19,444 bases of DNA from an uncultured beta proteobacterium (lineage in GTDB: Bacteria > Pseudomonadota > Gammaproteobacteria > Burkholderiales > Burkholderiaceae): the NCBI GenBank assembly GCA_903845455.1, contig CAIMXN010000139.1:1-19444 (forward strand). The letters run 5' to 3'. The notes under the pieces were generated by a model. The model saw only the letters and a program-made list of their open reading frames with translations, did not search any database and was not told where the DNA came from. Shown here in pieces: positions 1-7,050 of the stretch. The translations under genes were made by a program, and so were the position numbers. Positions within the stretch are counted from its first letter, which is position 1, and every line of letters starts with the position of its first letter.

Positions 1-248
1 AGCTTATCCCCTTTAGCACCCTTGTATTTGAAATTCAAAAATGGGTCCTTGGAAACCGCTGGGCCAAACTGCGCATTAAATACATCTTTGCCTTGGGCTT
101 TTACATTGAGCGCGCTAATAAACCATGCCGGAATGACTTTTCCAGCAGCGTCTTTACGTTGCCCTGATTCCATATCGTGCTTCATTAAAATTTTTACATC
201 GACAGTGCCATCTTTTTCGGTTGCTCGAACGCGCATTGGATCTGACAT
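1..248 (-). CDS. soxZ: SoxZ, sulfur carrier subunit (partial, C-terminus beyond window)
   Basis: SoxZ pairs with SoxY in the periplasmic SoxYZ carrier, which holds sulfur intermediates during thiosulfate oxidation. The frame opens with ATG at 248, preceded by an AAGGA ribosome-binding site, and runs off the left edge after 82 complete codons; the family is usually a little over 100 residues. The translation starts MSDPMRVRATEKDG and contains the family-typical segment MKHDMESGQRKD (residues 22-33) followed by GKVIPAWFI. There is no signal peptide, as expected for SoxZ, which is exported with SoxY by the Tat route. It lies 47 bases downstream of soxY, clearly in the same transcript. In the Burkholderiales order soxCDYZAXB the next genes, outside this window, would be soxA, soxX and soxB (inference). 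Confidence 0.93.
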   Translation of the reverse strand, partial: MSDPMRVRATEKDGTVDVKILMKHDMESGQRKDAAGKVIPAWFISALNVKAQGKDVFNAQFGPAVSKDPFLNFKYKGAKGDK

Positions 249-295
249 TTTGATTCCTTAATATTTTATTAAATAGATATTCTGCTTTGACTCAA

Positions 296-748
296 TTAAC
301 CACCGCAGCCGCCAAGAGTCACTTTGATCTCTTTAACAGCCATAGACCATTTACCATCTGCTTTGACTAAAGCATAAACATTCGATGTCTGGCCCATCTT
401 GATACGAGTAGTTACAAAAGGTTCAGTACCTGCTGGGAGGAAAAACTGCGCCGCCAAAGTGCTGGGATTCTTTTCAACCAAAATTGCCATTTGCTCTGCT
501 TTAAGTGTGGTTGAAATTCCCACAGGAACTACGGCACCATTTTCTGCAATATCAGGAGCGTTCAAAGTCACTGCGGATGACTTATCAGGACTCGAAGCAC
601 CTAAGGATTTAAAAACATCATCAAGGCTTTTGCCTTCAAATGCTGCTTTATTCCATTCCTCTGCCTGAGCAACGCTGATTAAACCAGCCGAGGCCATTAA
701 TCCAAACACTGCTGAATACTTTATTAAAGCTCTTCGTTGCTGATTCAT
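296..748 (-). CDS. soxY: SoxY, thiosulfate-oxidation sulfur carrier protein
   Basis: SoxY is the covalent sulfur carrier of the Sox system: intermediates are bound to a cysteine near its C-terminus on a flexible swinging arm. Here the protein ends in GGCGG (Cys148 of 150), exactly the family hallmark. The N-terminus MNQQRRALIK followed by a hydrophobic stretch and AQA (residue about 29) is a twin-arginine signal peptide with a cleavage site. Length is normal for the family. ATG at 748 has a strong AAGGAG site upstream. It sits between soxD (60-base gap upstream) and soxZ (47-base gap downstream) in one leftward operon. Identification is firm. Confidence 0.96.
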   Translation of the reverse strand: MNQQRRALIKYSAVFGLMASAGLISVAQAEEWNKAAFEGKSLDDVFKSLGASSPDKSSAVTLNAPDIAENGAVVPVGISTTLKAEQMAILVEKNPSTLAAQFFLPAGTEPFVTTRIKMGQTSNVYALVKADGKWSMAVKEIKVTLGGCGG

Positions 749-808
749 AAAAAACTCCTTTTTAAACCTATTAATGAATGAAATTATCTCACTTGAGTCT
801 AGCCCGCA

Positions 809-1885
809 TTACTGACCTGTGAGCACCCAGTGAACCAATGTATGAAGTGTCTCATTAGAAATGTCAGGGTGCGCTGGCATTGGAATAGGTCCCCATACCC
901 CAGAACCACCGGCTTTTACCTTGGCAACCAGCTTATCTTCGGCAGTTGCTTGCCCCTGATATTTCTTAGATATTTCCGTAACTGAGGGCCCTACTAGTTT
1001 TGTAGCCTTCGCATGACATGCCGAGCAGTTATTTTCCTTAAATAAGTCTTCAGGCGTCTTCGGTTTAGCAATGGCTGAATGCGCTACTGTTTGGGTAGAG
1101 GCTGAACCCGGTAATTTTTCTAAGGGGGGCTTAGTAGAGTCAGAACCCCTGAACGGACCGTATTCACGATTTTGCTCGGCAATATTGCCATGGGCATTTC
1201 TAGCATAGTCAGGTAAAACAGAGCCAATTTGCACAAATGGTACGCAGTTAAGCATGCAAGCACTCGCTTGAACATCAGGCTTACCTTTTGCATTCCATAA
1301 ACCATGCTTCAGTGTCATGCCATTCCGGTTGGGCATCTTTTTTTGCACTTCAGCAATATTGGCATCCGAGAGTACAAAATCATCTGGCACAACCTCAGCA
1401 ATACTTAAGAGATAAGCTAGCACGGCAAAAGTATCATCAGCCGATAAAGATCTTGGGGAATTCCAAGGCATTGCGCGGTATATGTAGTCCCATAATGAAG
1501 AAACCGTAGGGACCTTCATGATGGTAGTTCTTTGTGGCTGCTTTCTATCGGTAAGGGATGCAACCCTGCCCGTTTTAATATCATCCTGTGTTGTGCCACC
1601 AATGATTGGAGTAAAGATTTCATTGGATTCACCAAAGGTGCCATGACAAACCGCACACTTAGATTCCCAAATCTGCTGCCCCTTCTCTACAGAACCAGAG
1701 CCCTTTGGTAACCCTTTGAAGTCAGGTCGCACATCAATATCCCAAGCCGCTACTTCTGCAGAAGTCGCATCCCTGCCAATACCCGGAAATTTGGTATTCG
1801 ATTGTTGTGCATCAGCAGACCCAAGGACTGCTAACGCTGTCGAAAGAAGGATTGTGGAAGTAGCAAACTTAACCAACTTGAACAT
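809..1885 (-). CDS. soxD: SoxD, diheme c-type cytochrome subunit of sulfane dehydrogenase SoxCD
   Basis: SoxD accepts electrons from the molybdenum subunit SoxC while SoxY-bound sulfane sulfur is oxidised in the periplasm. With the start used here the protein has 358 residues. It begins MFKLVKFATSTIL, a Sec-type signal peptide ending near ADAQQ. Two CxxCH haem-attachment motifs are visible: CAVCH about residues 77-81 in the N-terminal domain, with a likely Met ligand in RAMPW, and CSACH about residues 287-291 in a C-terminal class I cytochrome domain, with a likely Met ligand in GPIPMPAH. An upstream in-frame ATG at 1900 would add MGSLA. I prefer 1885 because GGGGAG lies 7 bases before it (1893-1898). 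The start overlaps the end of soxC by 17 bases, suggesting translational coupling. Both haem domains are complete, as in the long diheme type of SoxD. Confidence 0.92.
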   Translation of the reverse strand: MFKLVKFATSTILLSTALAVLGSADAQQSNTKFPGIGRDATSAEVAAWDIDVRPDFKGLPKGSGSVEKGQQIWESKCAVCHGTFGESNEIFTPIIGGTTQDDIKTGRVASLTDRKQPQRTTIMKVPTVSSLWDYIYRAMPWNSPRSLSADDTFAVLAYLLSIAEVVPDDFVLSDANIAEVQKKMPNRNGMTLKHGLWNAKGKPDVQASACMLNCVPFVQIGSVLPDYARNAHGNIAEQNREYGPFRGSDSTKPPLEKLPGSASTQTVAHSAIAKPKTPEDLFKENNCSACHAKATKLVGPSVTEISKKYQGQATAEDKLVAKVKAGGSGVWGPIPMPAHPDISNETLHTLVHWVLTGQ

Positions 1886-3230
1886 TGCTAAGCTCCCCAT
1901 TTGAACTTAGCTTCCAGGATTGGATTGCATTATTGTGATAAATCGATCGAGTGCCGCGCACATCCCTCAGTAACTTAATGGCTGGCTGGACATAAGCTGT
2001 TTCATCAATCGCCCTAGACTGGAGTATGGCTGGCGATCCATCCCATACCCAATCAATATTGAAGCGCGTTAATGCTTTGGTCAGAACTGGAGTCTCCAAT
2101 CGAGCTGTTTTCCAGTTATTGCCACCGTCAAAAGAAACATCAACACGCTTTATCTTTCCACGGCCAGACCAAGCTAAGCCACTCACGTTATAAAAGCCTT
2201 TATCCAATAACTGTTGACCACCAGATGGTGTTGTGATGACCGATTTACATTCTTGAATCGAGGTGTATTGACGTGCCAGACCATCGGGCATTAAATCGTT
2301 GTAATGAACTGCCTCATCTTTGGTCGCATAAGGCATGTCACCAACCTCTAAACGGCGCAACCACTTAACCCAACTAACGCCTTGCACTCCAGGAACGACT
2401 AGACGCAGTGGGAAACCATTTTCTGGACGTAACATTTCACCATTCATACCCCATGCGACGATGGCATCATTTAGTACGTCATCTAAATTGACAGTGCGAG
2501 TCATACCTGAGCCGTCACCACCCTCAGCCAAGAGATACTTACCCTTCTTAAGATCTGCTCCACACTCTTCGAGAAGAACCGATAAAGGTACACCAGTAAA
2601 TTCACAGCAAGAAAGCATGCCATGGGTGTACTGCACAGTTGGCACAGCCACGTTACCCCACTCCAAGCCAGTATTTGCACCGCACTCAATAAAGTGAATG
2701 CGTGATACCGAAGGCAGACGCATTAAATCATTCATTGTGAAAACACGGTTATGTTTCACCAAACCATTCACCATCAAGCGATGCATCTCAGGATCAATGT
2801 TGTACCAGCCTTGATGTTGTCTTTCAAAATGCAAGCCGTTTGGAGTAATAATGCCAAAGAGACCCTGCAAAGGTGTGAATGCAACAGATGCCGCTGAAAC
2901 ACGTGTCAAGCCTGGTGATTCACGGCGAATGAGGTTAGCTTCATAAACAGACGGAGTGCCATAGGGCATCGTCGCTACATTCTTACCTAAGGTCGTTTGC
3001 CATACTTGTTTTTCAAGAATTGCTGGATCACCCTCTGTTGATGCCAGAGCATTCATTGAAGCGCCCAGACCAACGGCACCCCCAAGTGCAGCCATGAACC
3101 CATTACGCATAAAGCCGCGACGGGTATCATCCATGCCATTTTTGTTCAAGTCTGCAATGACATCTGGCGTTAAAAAATTCTCAGGGGCTTGTTGAATCTG
3201 ACCTCTGCGCTTTGTATCTACTCGGGTCAT
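1869..3230 (-). CDS. soxC: SoxC, molybdopterin subunit of sulfane dehydrogenase SoxCD
   Basis: SoxC belongs to the sulfite oxidase family and carries the molybdenum cofactor. With SoxD it removes six electrons from the sulfane sulfur bound to SoxY. The protein has 453 residues. An N-terminal extension is followed by a twin-arginine signal (RRGFMRNGFMAALGG, about residues 37-51, then hydrophobic to about 64), as needed for export of a folded molybdoenzyme. The presumed Mo-coordinating cysteine is Cys183 in HFIECGANTG, the counterpart of CAGNRR in sulfite oxidases. The C-terminal half (about 315-440) is the Mo-co dimerisation domain, with VDVSFDGGNNW typical of it. ATG at 3230 follows AGAGGA with a rather long 11-base spacing. 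It lies 51 bases after the dioxygenase gene and overlaps soxD. The neighbours soxD/Y/Z distinguish it from SorA or YedY. Confidence 0.95.
   Translation of the reverse strand: MTRVDTKRRGQIQQAPENFLTPDVIADLNKNGMDDTRRGFMRNGFMAALGGAVGLGASMNALASTEGDPAILEKQVWQTTLGKNVATMPYGTPSVYEANLIRRESPGLTRVSAASVAFTPLQGLFGIITPNGLHFERQHQGWYNIDPEMHRLMVNGLVKHNRVFTMNDLMRLPSVSRIHFIECGANTGLEWGNVAVPTVQYTHGMLSCCEFTGVPLSVLLEECGADLKKGKYLLAEGGDGSGMTRTVNLDDVLNDAIVAWGMNGEMLRPENGFPLRLVVPGVQGVSWVKWLRRLEVGDMPYATKDEAVHYNDLMPDGLARQYTSIQECKSVITTPSGGQQLLDKGFYNVSGLAWSGRGKIKRVDVSFDGGNNWKTARLETPVLTKALTRFNIDWVWDGSPAILQSRAIDETAYVQPAIKLLRDVRGTRSIYHNNAIQSWKLSSNGELSNVQVG
1893..1898 (-). promoter_or_regulatory. Ribosome-binding site deciding the soxD start
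   Basis: GGGGAG on the minus strand, 7 bases before the ATG at 1885, lies inside the soxC coding end. The alternative ATG at 1900 overlaps this element itself and has no comparable site upstream, so the shorter SoxD is more likely. Confidence 0.6.
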
Positions 3231-3281
3231 AGAATAAAAAGTCCTCTGAATGTATGTGCTAAATATGCATGTTGTAATTTT

Positions 3282-4142
3282 TTACAGTGCATTAACGGGA
3301 ATCTTGAGATAAGAAATACCATTGGCTTCCTTGGGTGGCAGCTCGCCCGCCCTAATATTAATTTGGATCGCCGGCAAAATGAGTACTGGCATCTCTAATG
3401 TGGCATCTCTGGTAGTGCGCATCTCGATAAACTGCGCTTCAGAAATACCATCATGCATATGAATATTAGATTTTCTTTCTTCTGCAACAGTCGTTTCAAA
3501 ATGAACTGGTCGGTCATTAGGTGGATAGTCATGACACATAAACAAGCGTGTCTGAGGCGGAAAGCTCAGAATCTTTTGTATTGATTGATACAGGGTATGC
3601 GCATCACCCCCTGGAAAGTCGCAACGTGCCGTACCAACATCAGGCATGAACATGGTGTCGCCGACGAAGATAGCGTCGCCCACTAGATATGCCATACACG
3701 CTGGCGTGTGGCCTGGAACAAAGAGTGCTTTAAAACTAAGATTGCCAAAGTGGATGACTTGATCCTCTTTTATGAGCTCGTCAAACTGAGAGCCATCCAC
3801 CGCAAATCCTGCCTCTAAGTGAAAGATTCCCTTAAATACTCCCTGGACCACTGAAATATGATCACCAATAGCGATCTTTCCGCCCAAGTGAGATTGCAGA
3901 TAAGGAGCAGCGGTGACGTGATCAGCATGAGCATGGGTTTCTAAAATCCACTCCGTTTTAAGCTCAGCGCTCCTAACAAACCCTATAACTTCATCGGCTA
4001 GCTTGCTGTGTGTGCGTCCTGATTTAGGGTCATAACTGAGAACTGAATCAATAATGATGCAACTAGAGCCTAGCTTCTCATAGGCAACATAGGTCACAGT
4101 CCATGTTTCTGGATCAAAAAAGCCCTTTACTACTGGATTCAT
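3282..4142 (-). CDS. Metallo-beta-lactamase-fold protein, probable persulfide (sulfur) dioxygenase
   Basis: This 286-residue protein has the MBL fold signature THAHADH (His70, His72, Asp74, His75), then PGHT (His145), GDTMF (Asp162), DVGTARCDFPGG (168-179) and MCHDY (His204). By comparison with ETHE1-type persulfide dioxygenases, where iron is held by the first His of HxHxDH, a later His and an Asp, the equivalents would be His70, His145 and Asp162. Such enzymes oxidise glutathione persulfide to sulfite and glutathione in the cytoplasm; no signal peptide is seen here. It heads the leftward operon in front of soxC and is divergent from sqr, whose product would be its substrate. Related Blh proteins of BigR operons are similar, so the exact subfamily is uncertain; a glyoxalase II role is less likely given the context and length. 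ATG at 4142 has a modest AGG site. Confidence 0.82.
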   Translation of the reverse strand: MNPVVKGFFDPETWTVTYVAYEKLGSSCIIIDSVLSYDPKSGRTHSKLADEVIGFVRSAELKTEWILETHAHADHVTAAPYLQSHLGGKIAIGDHISVVQGVFKGIFHLEAGFAVDGSQFDELIKEDQVIHFGNLSFKALFVPGHTPACMAYLVGDAIFVGDTMFMPDVGTARCDFPGGDAHTLYQSIQKILSFPPQTRLFMCHDYPPNDRPVHFETTVAEERKSNIHMHDGISEAQFIEMRTTRDATLEMPVLILPAIQINIRAGELPPKEANGISYLKIPVNAL

Positions 4143-4215
4143 CTCACACTCGCCTAAGTAAAATATCTAAGTGCAATTATCAAATAATGCTGGTAAAAAG
4201 ACACTAATAACTAAC

Positions 4216-4248
4216 CCTTATATAGATATTACTATTAGTTATATAAGG
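4216..4248. promoter_or_regulatory. AT-rich palindrome, candidate operator in the divergent dioxygenase/sqr region
   Basis: Perfect 9-base arms CCTTATATA (4216-4224) and TATATAAGG (4240-4248) flank 15 bases. The inner bases also pair partly around a central C at 4232, giving 13 of 16 symmetric pairs. A further TATATAA half-site lies at 4257-4263. The palindrome sits 40 bases before the sqr start and 74 bases before the dioxygenase start, a position suited to a dimeric repressor controlling both arms. ArsR-family sulfide sensors (BigR, SqrR) act at such sites in other bacteria, but the sequence does not match the ATTC-N8-GAAT pattern I recall for them, so the regulator is unknown. Confidence 0.55.
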
Positions 4249-4262
4249 TTCGTTTCTATATA
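4235..4262 (+). promoter_or_regulatory. Possible sqr promoter
   Basis: A good -10-like TATATA (4257-4262) is preceded after 16 bases by a poor -35-like TTAGTT (4235-4240). This would start transcription about 20 bases before the sqr ATG, just ahead of the AAAGGAG ribosome-binding site at 4275-4281. The -35 region would be covered by the right arm of the palindrome, which fits repression. The assignment is weak, since AT-rich DNA offers several -10-like hexamers. Confidence 0.3.
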
Positions 4263-4287
4263 ACCATTGCTTTAAAAGGAGATCAAG

Positions 4288-5529
4288 ATGAGTGAAAAAA
4301 ACCAAAATATCATCTTTGACGTGGTAATTGCAGGCGGAGGAGCTGCTGGCATTGGACTAGCAGCCAGCCTGAAAAGTCGAGATAAAAGCTTAAAAATTGC
4401 CATTATTGAGCCATCTGATCACCACTTCTATCAACCCTCTTGGACGCTCGTGGGTGGCGGTTCCTTTAGTGTGGAAGCTAGTAAGCGAAATACCAAAGAT
4501 GTGATGCCCTCAGGTATTACATGGATTCAGGACAGGATCACCAGCTTCAATCCTGCATTGAATGAAGTAAAAGTAAATCATGGTGAGCCAGTTAAATACA
4601 AATACTTAGCCGTTGCTACTGGTCTGAAAACTAATTGGGATGCCATTCCCGGACTAATAGAAACCATTGGCAAGAATGGTGTGACTTCTAACTACAGCTT
4701 TATGCACTCCCCTTATACATGGGAGCTAGTCAAGCAAATGAAATCCGGTAAAGTAATCTTTACCCAGCCACCACTGCCGTTTAAATGTCCAGGCGCTCCA
4801 CAGAAAGCAATGTATCTGTCATGCCATGAATGGGAAAAACAAGGAAAACTCAAGAATATTGAAGTTGAATTAAACAACGCAGGTGGAGCATTATTTGGTG
4901 TTGCAGACTTCATACCACCTTTAATGGAATATGTAAAAAAATACAATGCCACATTGAATTTCAATTACAACCTCGTATCCGTTAACGGGCCGGAAAAGAA
5001 AGCAAGGTTTGCCGTCAAGGATGCCGAAGGAAATGTTACTCAAGTTGAAAAATCATTCGACATGTTGCACGTAGTACCACCCCAAGGTCCACAAGACTGC
5101 GTTAAGGGAAGCCCCATTGCTGATGCTGCAGGCTGGGTAGAAGTTGATCAACATACTTTGCAACATACTCGCTATCCAAATATTTTTGGATTAGGAGATT
5201 GCTGCTCTTCCCCGAACTCTAAAACTGCTGCAGCGGCTAGAAAACAAGTGGTGGTGGTTGCTGAGAACTTATTAGCCTTTAGATCGAATCAACCAATGCC
5301 ATTGAAATATGATGGTTACGGATCATGTCCTCTCACCGTTGAACGTGGAAAAATTGTATTGGCTGAATTTGGCTATGGTGGAAAACTATTACCAACATTC
5401 CCATGGCTCATCAATCCGTTAAAGGCTACCAAACTTGCCTGGATTCTTAAAAAAAATGTGCTTCCTTGGCTGTACTGGAATGCCATGCTCAAGGGAAGAG
5501 AATGGCTAGCCCGTCCTTTTGAAAACTAA
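4288..5529 (+). CDS. sqr: Sulfide:quinone oxidoreductase, type II
   Basis: This flavoprotein of the peripheral membrane oxidises sulfide, passing electrons to quinone and the sulfur to an acceptor such as glutathione, sulfite or CoA. The 413-residue protein starts with a FAD-binding Rossmann motif, VVIAGGGAAGIGLA (12-25), followed by an acidic strand end, AIIEP. A second FAD segment is NIFGLGDC (298-305). Two redox cysteines in type II context are visible: Cys167 in KCPGAPQKAMYLS and Cys347 in YGSCPLTV, matching the human SQOR pattern KCAGAPQKIMYL and SCPL. The C-terminus is rich in W, L and P and lacks a long membrane helix, as usual for SQR. ATG at 4288 has a strong AAAGGAG site. It begins the rightward operon with tauE/safE, modB and modC. 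FCSD/SoxF is excluded by the cysteine context and the absence of a signal peptide. Confidence 0.94.
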   Translation: MSEKNQNIIFDVVIAGGGAAGIGLAASLKSRDKSLKIAIIEPSDHHFYQPSWTLVGGGSFSVEASKRNTKDVMPSGITWIQDRITSFNPALNEVKVNHGEPVKYKYLAVATGLKTNWDAIPGLIETIGKNGVTSNYSFMHSPYTWELVKQMKSGKVIFTQPPLPFKCPGAPQKAMYLSCHEWEKQGKLKNIEVELNNAGGALFGVADFIPPLMEYVKKYNATLNFNYNLVSVNGPEKKARFAVKDAEGNVTQVEKSFDMLHVVPPQGPQDCVKGSPIADAAGWVEVDQHTLQHTRYPNIFGLGDCCSSPNSKTAAAARKQVVVVAENLLAFRSNQPMPLKYDGYGSCPLTVERGKIVLAEFGYGGKLLPTFPWLINPLKATKLAWILKKNVLPWLYWNAMLKGREWLARPFEN

Positions 5530-5532
5530 ATA

Positions 5533-6342
5533 ATGGAAAGTTTTTTGCTTGCGCCTTCACTAGGAATCGTTGTTGGTGTGCTGATAGGTTTGACAGGAGC
5601 AGGCGGCGGAATTCTATCCGTCCCTCTCCTGGTATTTGCATTCCATATGTCCATAGCTGAAGCTGGGCCTATTGCCTTATGTGCAATTACTCTATCAGCT
5701 AGCGTTGGTGCTCTGATTGGCTTAAAGGAAAAAGTATTACGCTATAAAGCTGCAATGTTTATGGCTGGCTTCGGAGTGCTATTGTCACCAGCTGGACTAT
5801 GGCTTGCCCAAAGGGCGCCGAATACTCCCCTGCTGCTGTTGTTTAGTGGCATCTTAATTTATGTTGCTGTTCGCATGTATATACAAGCATCACAAACAAT
5901 ATCAGGAACAACTCCACCCATCATTAAATCGCCGCCTTGTCAGCTTGATCTATCCATTGGTAAATTAATATGGACTGTTCCTTGTGCAAGAGCTCTGATG
6001 TTTGCTGGCGTATGTGCAGGCTTTCTGTCAGGGCTATTGGGTGTTGGGGGCGGGTTCATTATCGTACCTTCATTAAAGAAATTTACAGACCTATCGATGA
6101 AAGCAATTGTTGCTACCTCTTTAGGTGTGCTCGCAATTGTTTCAGCTGGGGGCGCAACTATTTCTCTTGCCAGTGGCACCCTCAATATGTCTATTGCAGG
6201 CCCTTTTTCAATTGGTGCATTAATTGGCCTCTTATTTGGAAAAATACTTGAAAAATATATTAGCGGTCCAAGAGTCCAGCAAATTTTCTCTATTTTTACT
6301 TTTTTAGTTGCGCTGAGTTTGATTTATAAGGGTCTTTTTTAA
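5533..6342 (+). CDS. TauE/SafE-family membrane protein, probable sulfite exporter
   Basis: The 269-residue integral membrane protein has about eight hydrophobic segments and an internal duplication. The motif GLTGAGGGILSVPLL (19-33) is echoed by GLLGVGGGFIIVPSL (167-181), the hallmark of the TauE/SafE (DUF81) family. Members export anions such as sulfite, sulfoacetate or related organosulfur compounds. Here the position 3 bases after sqr, opposite a persulfide dioxygenase that would form sulfite in the cytoplasm, makes sulfite export the best guess. The substrate is not readable from sequence alone. No Shine-Dalgarno site precedes ATG at 5533, so translation probably depends on coupling to sqr. 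Confidence 0.87.
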   Translation: MESFLLAPSLGIVVGVLIGLTGAGGGILSVPLLVFAFHMSIAEAGPIALCAITLSASVGALIGLKEKVLRYKAAMFMAGFGVLLSPAGLWLAQRAPNTPLLLLFSGILIYVAVRMYIQASQTISGTTPPIIKSPPCQLDLSIGKLIWTVPCARALMFAGVCAGFLSGLLGVGGGFIIVPSLKKFTDLSMKAIVATSLGVLAIVSAGGATISLASGTLNMSIAGPFSIGALIGLLFGKILEKYISGPRVQQIFSIFTFLVALSLIYKGLF

Positions 6343-6369
6343 CGTCGGGAAATATGAAAACTCCCAGCA

Positions 6370-7050
6370 ATGGAGTGGCAATACAATAGAGAGGTGTTTG
6401 ATCTAGAAGCCATCCTGTTATCACTCAAACTAGCCCTCTGGACGCTAGTGTTGCTCCTGCCTTTTGGGGTATGGGTTGGCCATTCCCTAGTTAGGGCTGG
6501 AGCTTGTAAGGGCTGGATTGAGGCTTTATTAGCCCTTCCGCTGGTCTTGCCCCCTACTGTTCTTGGTTATTACTTCTTAGTAGGGTTTAGAGGCGGCAGT
6601 ATTTTTGGCATTCCTCTAGTGTTCTCATTTACAGGAATACTGATTGCGTCGTTGATTGTCAATCTTCCGTTTGCTATTCAGCCGATACAACGCGCCTTTG
6701 AAGCGATTAATCCCGAGATTCGTGAAGCCGCACAAGTGAGTGGCTTGTCCTATTGGCAAACCTTTCGACTGATCGAGCTACCTTTAGCATGGCGCGGCAT
6801 TACTAGTGCAGCTGTACTGACCTTTGCTCATACTCTGGGGGAATTCGGAGTGGTTCTCATGGTTGGTGGCGCTATTCCTGGTGAAACCAAAACGGTCTCG
6901 ATTGCCATTTATGACAAGGTACAAAGTTTTGATACCTCAGGTGCTAGCACGCTGTCGCTACTACTTCTGGGTATTTCTTTGGTGGCCATTGCTCTTTCGT
7001 ATGGGATTTTGGGTAACAAGAGAAGCAATCCTCTTGAGCGAGGTATCTGA
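6370..7050 (+). CDS. modB: ModB, molybdate ABC transporter permease
   Basis: ModB is the membrane channel subunit of the molybdate importer and works as a dimer with two ModC. The 226-residue protein has five or six hydrophobic segments, and the cytoplasmic EAA loop is clear at about 118-137 (REAAQVSGLSYWQTFRLIEL), as are the family-typical LPLVLPPTVLGYYFL (56-70) and HTLGEFGVVLMVGG. The gene follows tauE/safE by 27 bases. The ATG used lacks a good ribosome site; an in-frame GTG at 6394, giving VFDLEAILLSLK, is an alternative start. The stop overlaps the modC start by one base (TGATG), so the two are coupled. No modA is nearby. A sulfate/thiosulfate permease is less likely given the ModB-like sequence and the C-terminal domain of the partner ATPase. 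Confidence 0.9.
   Translation: MEWQYNREVFDLEAILLSLKLALWTLVLLLPFGVWVGHSLVRAGACKGWIEALLALPLVLPPTVLGYYFLVGFRGGSIFGIPLVFSFTGILIASLIVNLPFAIQPIQRAFEAINPEIREAAQVSGLSYWQTFRLIELPLAWRGITSAAVLTFAHTLGEFGVVLMVGGAIPGETKTVSIAIYDKVQSFDTSGASTLSLLLLGISLVAIALSYGILGNKRSNPLERGI

Noticed and set aside
785..805. CTCACTTGAG palindrome in the soxD-soxY gap as an operator
   Set aside because: The arms are only four bases, which is common by chance; there is no promoter-like context and the gene order indicates read-through from soxD.
3260..3295. Terminator between the dioxygenase gene and soxC
   Set aside because: Only a 5-base TGTAA/TTACA stem with small flanking matches can form; it is too weak, and the genes are most likely one transcript.
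3282..4142. SoxH, the metallo-hydrolase of some sox clusters
   Set aside because: SoxH-type proteins are, as far as I recall, exported, and this protein has no signal peptide. Its motifs and its position opposite sqr fit a cytoplasmic persulfide dioxygenase better.
4250..4275. Sigma-54 promoter before sqr, as known for FisR-regulated sulfide genes
   Set aside because: TTGC at 4267-4270 has no GG at the required distance upstream, so the -24/-12 pattern is absent.
4288..5529. Flavocytochrome c sulfide dehydrogenase subunit (SoxF/FccB)
   Set aside because: There is no signal peptide and no partner cytochrome; the KCPGAPQK and SCPL cysteine contexts are those of type II SQR.
6354..6389. Eleven-codon open frame starting at ATG 6354 before modB, with a GGGA-like site
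   Set aside because: Its codons mostly overlap the modB 5' end in another frame and it has no recognisable content; it is more likely a chance frame than a leader peptide.
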